Assembly: GCA_009763385.1 (NCBI GenBank)
Contig: CM019827.1
Location: 116,401,204 to 116,465,203 of the forward strand
Origin: Coix lacryma-jobi var. lacryma-jobi
Lineage: Eukaryota > Streptophyta > Magnoliopsida > Poales > Poaceae
Reading direction: 5' to 3'
DNA: 64,000 nucleotides
Made by a program: the position numbers and the translations under genes. Of the stretch, positions 55,961 through 64,000 are shown one piece after another. How positions within the stretch are numbered: position 1 is the first letter of the stretch; the number at the start of each line of letters is the position of its first letter. A model generated the notes under the pieces. It saw only the letters and a list, made by a program, of their open reading frames with translations, was not told where the DNA came from and made no database searches.

Positions 55961-56058
55961 CTCCGGTTGAAAAGATGCAGACTTGAAAATATCAACATCG
56001 GAGTTGCAAGAAATGCGTGACTCAAAAAACTTAGCACAAAGGCTCTTGCACCTTTTGG

Positions 56059-57000
56059 CTAAAACCTCATCTCAAACATGAGGCGATCACAAGTACCACA
56101 AGGAGTGTTTTTCAGATTCTCCATCTCCTCTTTTATGCACTCGGCATATGTGGTACGCAAGAGCTCGACTTCCCTCTCAAGGTTGGCACTCATATCATTG
56201 TGCTCAACCAACTTAGCGCTCATATCATCGCGCATTTGCTTCAAAACCAAAACCTCTTTTTCCAAATCAATGCATGATGTGCAAATGAAATCGGTGGAAG
56301 TAACATCACCATTCACATCAAGCAACGAATCATGATTAGCACAAGAAGTAAGGCAAGCATCTTTATTCAAAGAGCACAAGCTACAAGGCCTAGCATTTAT
56401 CTCAATAATTTCAGCCCTAGCATGCTCAAGTTCATCTACACATGTGGTGTGAGTCAATTTTAAGTTATTGATTTCAGCAAGCAAAGACTCACATGAAACA
56501 CATGGTAACAAAGCATCAGACTTTAGCAAGGCTATTTCAGTTTTAGCACAATCAAGGTCCTTGCTTAAGTCAGTGCAAACTAAACATGGTTTGGAAGCAT
56601 TAGATATCAACCTTTCATTCTCAGACTTTAAGCTAGCAAGGGAAAAGCTTAGCTCATCATTCTTCCTAACCATGTCGCTACAGGAGGTGCAAGGCAAAGA
56701 TGCACTAGACTTCAAACTAGCAATGGAGCATTTCAACTTTTCGACCTTTCTACGCAAGGTACTACAAAGCTCAACATTCCTAGATCGAGCCTCATAAAGA
56801 TTTTGCAAGGTCACAAGACTCGAAGCGAGAGTACCTTTCTTGGCCTTGCCAAGCTGACATAGAAGATCCTCCGGAGAAAGCTCGTCATCTCGTAGAAGAA
56901 TCAGCAGATCGTTCACCTCGCGATCCCTCTCATCAACTGCACTCCTCCTTCTTCCCAAGATGTCGTCCATGGAACCATTCATGCTGAAGGACAAAGACAT
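56059..57000 (-). CDS. Gag-like coiled-coil protein of element C with repeated CxxC pairs
   Basis: 313 residues from the ATG at 57000 (MSLSFSMNGSMDDILG). No capsid-like Gag N-terminus. Almost entirely heptad-rich, with CxxC pairs at fairly regular intervals: CTSC, CLVC, CVSC, CSLC, CTSC and CGTC, most introduced by a short P/L segment (LPCTSC, KPCLVC, LPCVSC, RPCSLC, TPCGTC). The intact Gag of B has three related pairs in its coiled coil, so this looks like an expanded version of that region. A role in oligomerisation with metal or disulfide staples is my inference. Confidence 0.7.
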   Translation of the reverse strand: MSLSFSMNGSMDDILGRRRSAVDERDREVNDLLILLRDDELSPEDLLCQLGKAKKGTLASSLVTLQNLYEARSRNVELCSTLRRKVEKLKCSIASLKSSASLPCTSCSDMVRKNDELSFSLASLKSENERLISNASKPCLVCTDLSKDLDCAKTEIALLKSDALLPCVSCESLLAEINNLKLTHTTCVDELEHARAEIIEINARPCSLCSLNKDACLTSCANHDSLLDVNGDVTSTDFICTSCIDLEKEVLVLKQMRDDMSAKLVEHNDMSANLEREVELLRTTYAECIKEEMENLKNTPCGTCDRLMFEMRF

Positions 57001-57151
57001 ACTTGAAGAAGAGCTAGGTGCTACTTCAAAAAGCACCGTTAGTGTTAGCAAAGCAAAAGCTCAACACCTCGACAAACCACGTCGGAAGCCAAACCACTCT
57101 AAAAGGTCGCCTTCGCGGATCCGGAACCGGTTAAGGTAGAGAGATCCTTAA

Positions 57152-57166
57152 CTGGCTCCGATACCA
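57152..57166 (-). other. Primer-binding site (tRNA-Met) of element C
   Basis: Minus strand TGGTATCGGAGCCAG, an excellent match to the tRNA-iMet complement, two bases from the LTR. Confidence 0.9.
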
Positions 57167-57168
57167 AT

Positions 57169-59622
57169 TGAAGGACCGAAAACGCTATCGCAAGGCGACC
57201 AGAGGGGGTGAATGGGAGCCTAAAATTTCTTCTCAGAAATTATGGCCTCTGTCCCAACAAAAACAACCCCAAAAGCTTCGGACTCAAACGCGATGCCTAC
57301 GACCCTAGAAAGAGGGTGGATGATCCCTAGGATCACAGCGAGGCACCGCTCTAGGGAGCAAACCAAAACCCCCAAAACTCCAAGTCAAGTTCGGACCCAA
57401 AAGACCACTCCCTAACGTAGATAGACGGCTACGTCGGGATTCCTCCAAATACCAATGCTAACACGTAGCAAAAGATATGTAGAGAGGTTCCTAGGTGAAC
57501 TATAGGAGCAACCGAGAAGTCCGGAAACAAAGCGGAAAAGCCGGGAGAGCAAACGCACTAAAACTCACCCTACAGGCGATTCTCGGACTGTCCGGCCTGC
57601 TGATCCCGGACTGTCCGCGCCAGGGGCGGACTGTCCGCGAAGACCTGGCGGACTGTCCACCGGCCAACACCGCAAAACAGCAAACCTGCTGGACGCTCCC
57701 TGCCCGACTCGCGGACTGTCCGCGATCTACACTGGCGGACTGTCCGCCGGTCACTGCTGACCAAACCGACCGAGCCGCTCAGCTACTGAACCAGCTGGAG
57801 CCCGATGGCCGGACTGTCCGCCCCTAACTTGGCGGACTGTCCGCCAGTCACCCGAGGGAAAGGCAACGAGGCAACCAGCCACTGGTCCGGCTGGAACCGC
57901 GATGCGCGGACTGTCCGCGGCCAATAGGGCGGACTGTTCGCGACCTCCCAGAACGCCCAAAATCCTCACGGGACAAAACCAAAATCGATTGGATCTTCAC
58001 CAAATCGAACGGGGCTGCAACCAAACTTCTCCCAAGTGTTCTTCTACGTGTTGGGAAGCTAATCCTAGGATATCATCGCTTCAATCCAACTAATCCATGA
58101 GAAATCCGAAGAACACTAGAAAAGGGGAAGAACGAAGAACAAAAACGATTTCGGCCCGATCTACTTGTTCGTGAGGGTAGAGATGAATTCCTCCAGTTGA
58201 AATGTTCTCCTCACATCAAAGAACAAGTTGATTCAAACGGAATCGCAAAAGACGCAGCCTAGAGGGAGATCGGGGGAGGGGAAAATCGTGGAGAAAAGAA
58301 GAACGCGAAGAACAAATTCAAAACGCGAATTCAACCACGAAATTGATCCTTGGATTCAGAGGAATGGATGATTCATTAAGCACTCGGTGTCGGGCTACAA
58401 GCCACTCCAGCAGATCAAAGCTTGGATGGCGAAAAGCTCAAGAACAAGAGCCTGTCTCTCCCTAACCCTAGCCTCCTCTCACAAACAGCAAAATGAGAGT
58501 GACACCGCTCCACAGGATACTGCTGCCCTAGCAGCCCCCCTCATATATATAGGCGCACGTCCGAAGACCAAAACGCCCTTACATTAAGCACTCGTCCCAA
58601 ATACCCCCCAGGGGTAAAACCGTCCAGTCCTGACGATCTTCATCCGACGGCCACGCCCGCACATCCGGTAGCTTCGCCTCGATGCGACCTCACCCGATGC
58701 CGCCACGTGCCGCCACCGTCGACCGCCGTGCCTTCTCGTGGATAGCTTCGCCGCCGCGCCAGCCTCTCCACGCCGCCACGCGTCGACCGTCCTTTCGGAC
58801 CAACCCCCGGTTTTGATGCCCAAACCGGGAAACCATCCACCCCGAGTTTTGAGGCCCAAACTCGGAAACCCGCAAGCCCAGGTTTTGAGGCCCAAACCTG
58901 GAAATCGTCCATCCCGAGTTTTGAGGCCCAAACTCGGAAACCCGCGCGCCCAGGTTTTGAGGCCCAAACCTAGAAACCATCGATGGTAGCTTTTTGAGGC
59001 TCAGCTACCGAACCCGCACCGTAGACGGGATGTGGTTCGCACACCCCGACCACAGGCACCGATGCCGATGCATGTCCAGCCTCCACGCCGGGCACAATGC
59101 CTTCGCCATCCACCTTGACTCGGCCGACGGCACTTGCGCCGCACGCAAGCCCGTGTCCGACCTCCCGCCAAGTGACGCGACGCCGTCGTCCCGACTCGGC
59201 CGATGCACCACACATCCCCATGTGCTCTTGCTTGCCGATGCCACGTGCCAGCTACCACAGCTGGTCCTCTGGCCCTCTGGTCCGTCAGTCCAAGCCTCAC
59301 GTCTGCCCTTCACCGCTCTGGGTACCTCGGCATGGCACGTCCGCCGCACGGCACGCCCATCCTTCACCGCTCCCGGTCCGTCGGCACGGCACGTCTCTAC
59401 TTGACCTTCACCTCGCCATAGACCACTATATCCGAGCTCCACACCTGCACATCAACACAGCCAAGAGACACATGTCGCACATGCACACCAACACAGAAAC
59501 ACCACACAACTTACGCCACCGGTTAGTCATAAACATTAAGCGCATAGCAAGATAATGACTCAACCGGGTAAAAGCCTCAAACCTTCCTCATCAAAGTCAA
59601 TCATTCATCATATATGTTCTCA
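57169..59622 (-). mobile_element. 5' LTR of Copia element C
   Basis: 2454 bp, TGAAGGACCG to ...TATGTTCTCA. Longer than the A and B LTRs and different at its 5' end. CGGACTGTCCG array at 57582-57935 and hairpin array at 58800-59010. The ORFs inside are repeat shadows. Confidence 0.9.
58800..59010. repeat. Hairpin array with variable complementary stems (clearest example)
   Basis: Six consecutive units: arms CCCGG/CCGGG, CCGAG/CTCGG, CCCAGG/CCTGG, CCGAG/CTCGG, CCCAGG/CCTAG (one mismatch) and GGTAGC/GCTACC, all around TTTTGAGGCCCAAA-type cores. Confidence 0.9.
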
Positions 59623-59627
59623 ACAAC

Positions 59628-60769
59628 CCCCCGGTTTTGAAAATCCCAAGTTTCCAAACCATGTTTTTAAACTCCACAAAGCTTTATATGGTTTGAAACA
59701 AGCCCCTAGAGCCTGGTATGATAGGTTGAAAACCTTTTTGCTTTCTAAGGGTTTTAAAATGGGATGTGTGGATAAAACGCTTTTTCTCCTCAAGCAAGGC
59801 AACAACACTCTCTTGGTCCAGATTTACGTGGATGATATCATTTTCGGTGGTTCTTCTCACGCTTTGGTTGCCAAGTTTGCAGATACTATGAGCAGGGAGT
59901 TCGAGATGAGTATGATGGGCGAACTGACTTTCTTTCTCGGATTGCAAATTAAGCAATCCTGAGAAGGGACGTTTGTGCACTAGGGCAAGTACACCAAAGA
60001 CTTGTTGCAGAGGTTCGATATGGGTGAGGCCAAGCCTCTTCCAACACCCATGTCAACCACGACGACCCTGGATGCGGACAAGGATGGAGAAGCTGTGGAT
60101 CAGAAGGAGTACCGAAGCATGATCGGGTCGCTGCTCTACCTGACGGCGACACGCCCGGACATCCAGTTCGCCGTTTGTCTATGCGCGCGCTTTCAGGCGT
60201 CACCGCGCACTTCTCACCGTCAGGCCGTGAAGCGCATTTTCAGGTTGCTTCGTTTCACACCTGAGTTCGGGATTTGGTATTTAGCTTCCTCCACCCTCTC
60301 CCTTTGCGGTTATTCCGATGCCGATTTTGCTGGTTGCCATGTTGAGCGCAAGTCCACTTCTGGGACTTGCCAGTTTATTGGTTCTTCTCTTGTATCGTGG
60401 TCTTCTCGCAAGCAGTCTAGTGTCGCTCAATCTACCACAGAGGCTGAATATGTTGCTGCGGCTAGCTGCTGTTCTCAGTTGCTTTGGATGATGGCCACTT
60501 TGCGTGATTTTGGTCTGAGCTTTACTCGTGTTCCTTTGCTTTGTGACAGCACGAGTGCTATTAGCGTTGCTAAGAACCACATGCTTCACTCGAAGACCAA
60601 ACACATTGATGTGCGCTTTCATTTTCTGCGAGACCACCATGAGAAGGGTGATATCGACCTTCGCCATGTCGATACTCATCATCAGTTGGCTGATATTTTC
60701 ACCAAGCCTTTGGACGAATCAACCTTTAATCGGTTGAGGGGTGAGCTTGGTGTGTGTTTCCCCTTTTAG
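59628..60769 (+). pseudogene. Pol of Copia element A, second part
   Basis: Resumes right after the ACAAC duplication (59623-59627) in the same frame as 40712. Reverse transcriptase continues (PPGFENPKFPN, YGLKQAPRAWYD, QIYVDDIIFGGS), then TGA at 59960-59962 (CGA in B) and TAG at 59981-59983 (CAG in B), then RNase H (YSDADFAGC, TEAEYVAA) to the FNRLRGELGVCFPF end. The open frame to the left (59555) is LTR sequence of C and not part of the protein. Confidence 0.92.
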
Positions 60770-62333
60770 ATGGGGGAAACATTTTGATTTTTGTGTCATA
60801 GATTGACTATTTCTCGTTTGTCTTTGTTTTCCTTTTCGTTTAGTCCTTTGCATTTCAGCATACACTTTTACATTTTGAGCTTCATGTATATAATCTTTAG
60901 AATATGACTATGCTCTATGTAGTATTGCTCTGATGCTTTATGATGACGCTTGTAGCTTATGCTCTTTCTGATCACTGGTACATGTTGTGAGCTGAGCTAG
61001 CTTTTGAAATGGTGAATTTGGTTAATAAACATAAAATTTAAAAATGTTGACCATTAAGATATGCAACTAGCATGTGTAGGATGTGTTGAATTCACTTGTG
61101 CTTTTCATATATGCTAGGTTGCTATGTCTCTAGCTCTGAGTCACTCACTTGCTTGGTTTGTTCATATTCTGTTTAAAATCTGAACCAAGTTTTTAGTGAA
61201 TTGAAAAGATCGAGATGGGATTGCTTGTCAACACCTCACGGTATCGAGACTGTTTCTCATTGCACCTTGAGTTAAACTTGAGCCGTGTAGTGTATGACCG
61301 AAACCGATGCTTTAAGCTTCTGATTGCATTTGCATAGGCTTCGCTCGGTTCAAAAGTTAGGCAATGACAAGCTTTCAACCTCTCGCAATCACATGCTAAA
61401 TTCTGAACTTGTGTTATTTCACCGCTGCAACTCCAATCTAAAATTGAAATCACAAGTTTATGCTTCATTCTATAGCATGATGTTTGAACTTTGCTAGGGG
61501 TAGTTCATCTTGTATACATGATGAGCACTTGCTTGTTTTCCTGTCTATACATGTGTATTGCTATTTTGATGGTGAATACCTTTTTGGCTAAAACTGCTCA
61601 CTTTGCTCATATGTTCATATTTCGTATATAGTGATTAGTTTGAGCCTTTGCTAGCAGTTTATGGATGTTGTTGAGTCATTGGAGTTATACTGTGTAGAGC
61701 ATCCTTGCACTCTCTTGATTATATTCCTAAAGCTGCTAACTTGCATTTTGACTCATATGCATTTTTGGAGGGAGATATTCTGTCAAGGGGGAGACATTTG
61801 AGTGCGTGTGCACATTTGCTTGATGGTGCATTTTCAACTAAGGGGGAGAAAAATATTGACAAATCATGAGTTCCCTGGGTTGTGTGCACTATTTGTGGGG
61901 GAGTTTGCTAGTTGTGTTGATCCTTTGCCTCTTTCTGGGTTGTGTGCACTATTTGAGGGGGAGTTTGATAGTTGTGTTGAGCCTTTGCCTCTTTCTTGAG
62001 GGACTAGCAAACATTTTCAGCTCATTTTCAGCTCTTCAATTGGTATCGAACTCTTTTGGTTTGGAGTTGGTAACAGTTGGTATCGAGTTTTCTTGCTAGC
62101 GGTGTTGAGCCTGTGCTACCTCTTCTTGAGGGCTAGCTTTTCTTTGCTTGGTTGCGTCGAGCCGTTGCCCATGTCTTTGGGAACCAAGTTGTGTTGCTCT
62201 TTCCACTTGACCTTCTTCGGCTTTGACATGCTTTTGGGTCATTTGGTTGAGTTCTTTCTCCTTCTTCCTTCCTTCTTTTGTTTCCATTATGATTTGTGTT
62301 GGTAGTTGACAATGCACTCATCATGGGAGAGAT
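60770..62333 (+). other. 3' UTR of element A with repeats and several polypurine tracts
   Basis: Non-coding. A segment at 60990-61510 is conserved with B and C. Repeated AGGGGGAG-like tracts at about 61792, 61843, 61896 and 61957. Two 60-bp tandem copies (61875-61934 and 61935-61994). The tract adjoining the LTR is GGGAGAGAT (62325-62333). Confidence 0.85.
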
Positions 62334-64000
62334 TGCGGATACATGGGTGTATGCCGAGTCTCTGAGTGATGAGTGATTGTCAACTGGGATAATGCGCATG
62401 TTCTTTGGCTTGTGTTGTTCAGGTGTCGAGCACGGATACAGTGATCAGAGGCTAGGTGAAGGTCAAGTAGAGACGTGCCATGCTGATGGACCGAGAGTGG
62501 TGAAGGGCGGACGTGAGACTTGGACTGAGGGACCGGTGGCCCGAGGATCAGCTGTGGTGGCTGACAGCCTAGGACAGCGACAAGCGAAGACTTGCGGGCA
62601 CGATGTTGCCTGGGTCGAGGACCTGGGGACACGTGTCGGTGGACGGGGTGCACGGGCGGTGCATCCCCTCTACGGTCTCGGTTTGGTGGTTGAGCCACAG
62701 AAAAACCACCGAGTCATCGGTTTCCAGGTTTGGGCCTCAAAACCAGGGTGCTGCGGGTTTGCTGAGTTTGGCCCACAAAACTCAGGCTACGGTCGGCTGG
62801 TTTCCCGGTTTTTGCCTTAAAACCGGGGGTTGGTCGTGAAGGCTGGTTTCCCGGTTTGGGCCTCAAAACCGGGGGTGAAGTCCGTGAAAAGGACGAGCGG
62901 AGCGGTTGTGGCACATGGCGGCAATCGGTGAGGTTGCGTCGAGGCAACGCTACCAGTTGTGCGGGCGTGGCCGTCGGATCATCAGCATCTTCGAGTTGGT
63001 CCAGAATAACCCTAGGGTTTAGCTGGTTCGCTCTGTAATTAGAGAGGGGTAGAGTAGGAATTAGAATTAGGATAAGTAGAGGGAGACACCCTCCTCCCCA
63101 TCTATCTCAGTCATTTGCTCTTTGCACTTAGGGTTTCCTGCTCTCCCATTCCCCTGCTGTAGCTACTGAGATCCGCAGAGAATCATATCTCTGTGTACTG
63201 GAGATTTTGAGGAAGTGAGACCGTAATCTCACTATTGTAGTGTGCGGTAGCCACACGGTTGCAGATCGATGACTTGATTCGCATTTTGTTCGTGTTCTTC
63301 GCGTTCTTCGTTTCTCCGCGATTTTCCCGTCACTCGATCTCCCTCTCTACTGCGTCTTTGCGAAATCCATTTGAATCAACTTGTTCTTTATAGTGAGGAG
63401 ATCATTTCCACCGAAGGAATTTATCTAACTCCTCACGAGCAAGTAGATTGGGTTGATTTCGTTTTTGTGGCGCTTTTTCGTTCATACTCCTCCCCTTTCG
63501 ATTTCCCGATGATGGAATCGATTTGAGCGGATGATTTCTTGGGGATAGTCTCCTAACTATCTCGTGATCATCCTCTCCAAGTTTGGGAACATGGGATTGT
63601 GAGTTGATTCGATTTTGGGAGGTTTTGGGAGAAGGGCGACTGAAATCGCCCTGTCTGGTCGGTCACGGACAGTCCGCCACCTGACCGGCGGACAGTCCGG
63701 CCATCGGGATCGAGCCAGTTCAGTGGCTGCGGGTCTCGGTCGCGTTACTGTTCCTTGACCGGCGGACAGTCCACCGTAGGAACTCTCGGACAGTCCGGGA
63801 GTCATCCAGGGACTATTCAGCAACCTTGTTGTTTCGCTCAGTTGGCCGGCCCACAGTCCGCCATCCCCTCGCGGGCAGTCCGCAGTAGGGGCGGACAGTC
63901 CGGGATCCTGCTGAGTGTTGCGTTTTTAGTGCGTTTGCTCTCCCGGCTTCTTCGCTTGGTTTTCGGACTTCTCGTTTGGCCCTAGAGTTGATCAAGGAAC
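62334..64000 (+). mobile_element. 3' LTR of Copia element A, cut by the window end
   Basis: Starts TGCGGATACATGG, matching 33960 onward for 1667 bp. Hairpin array 62683-62873, GACACGTGTC palindrome 62628-62637, palindrome array 63662-63903. Scattered differences from the 5' LTR. Confidence 0.92.

Larger units (their letters stand above)
40713..59622 (-). mobile_element. Copia element C, non-autonomous SIRE/Ji-like relative, holding element B
   Basis: Reverse orientation. 5' LTR 57169-59622, primer site 57152-57166, gag-like ORFs 55052-57000, decayed and internally deleted pol (about 53839-54560), 3' UTR pieces (53691-53838 and 41290-41942), truncated 3' LTR 40713-41289. B is inserted at 41943-53685. 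Flanked by ACAAC duplications. It lacks the Gag capsid-like N-terminus and most of Pol, so it could only have moved with proteins from relatives such as B. Overlap of the two LTRs shows about 6 differences in 550 bp, all transitions, plus indels. Confidence 0.88.
33960..64000 (+). mobile_element. Copia element A (SIRE/Ji-like), old, interrupted by C (which holds B)
   Basis: 5' LTR 33960-35968, primer site, gag remnant, pol 38658-40712, insertion 40713-59622, pol resuming at 59623, 3' UTR, polypurine tract, 3' LTR from 62334 running off the window. The A reading frame continues exactly across the insertion once one copy of the 5-bp duplication is discounted. Premature stops and indels in gag and pol show that A is dead. 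The two LTRs differ by several substitutions per few hundred bases (a few percent by eye), making A the oldest of the nested set. Confidence 0.93.

Noticed and set aside
59555..59622. ATG start for the second part of A Pol
   Set aside because: These bases are the end of the LTR of element C; true Pol continues from 40712 across the insertion.

Overview
The window is repeat-dense plant nuclear DNA, and I found no convincing host gene. The LTR-retrotransposon families point to a grass, probably a panicoid: long-LTR SIRE/Ji-Opie-like Copia elements, a Tekay/Del-type chromovirus with 4.2-kb LTRs, and Athila/Tat-type Gypsy elements primed by a tRNA-Asp-like site. I cannot name the species. There are no rRNA or tRNA genes and no CRISPR arrays. 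Element letters below are mine.

Left part (1-18999): decayed, nested Gypsy and Copia debris. Two Copia LTRs in reverse orientation, one inserted in the other (1-1838, 1839-3732), interrupt the gag-protease of a reverse-strand Gypsy element D (gag 3733-5249, primer site 5411-5428, LTR 5433-7258). D abuts the 3' end of a Gypsy element J (GC-rich minisatellite 7480-9120, then an LTR ending near 10073). J lies in the integrase tail of a third Gypsy element E (10074-11411). E abuts an AT-rich, degraded chromovirus-type LTR region H (11412-17051) that carries a 380-bp Mutator-type MITE with a perfect 9-bp target duplication. A reverse Gypsy LTR G starts at 17413.

Middle (19000-33053): element F, a complete and young chromovirus. 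It has near-identical 4.18-kb LTRs, a perfect 5-bp target duplication (TGTCT), an intact gag-pol ORF ending in a chromodomain, and an extra upstream ORF ('ORF0'). Once its initiator Met is removed, the ORF0 N-terminus matches the histone H3 tail over residues K4 to G12 in register. A coiled coil and a very acidic tail follow. This is the most interesting item in the window.

Right part (33960-64000): three Copia elements of the same lineage nested like dolls. The old element A (+ strand, LTR 33960-35968, second LTR running off the window) was hit in its reverse transcriptase by C (40713-59622, target duplication ACAAC). C is a reverse-strand, apparently non-autonomous relative. C was in turn hit by B (41943-53685, target duplication AAGAG). 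B is a reverse-strand, intact, very young autonomous element with 908-aa Gag and ~1061-aa Pol ORFs. Approximate LTR divergence by eye (A a few percent, C about 1 percent, B about 0.1 percent) agrees with the nesting order.

Recurring non-coding structure: every Copia LTR here carries an array of hairpins whose stems change but stay complementary. Most also carry arrays of short GTCCG/CGGAC palindromic motifs. At the gag/pol boundary of both A and B, stop codons in both frames rule out a simple frameshift, and a splice-acceptor-like sequence with a conserved stem-loop lies just upstream.
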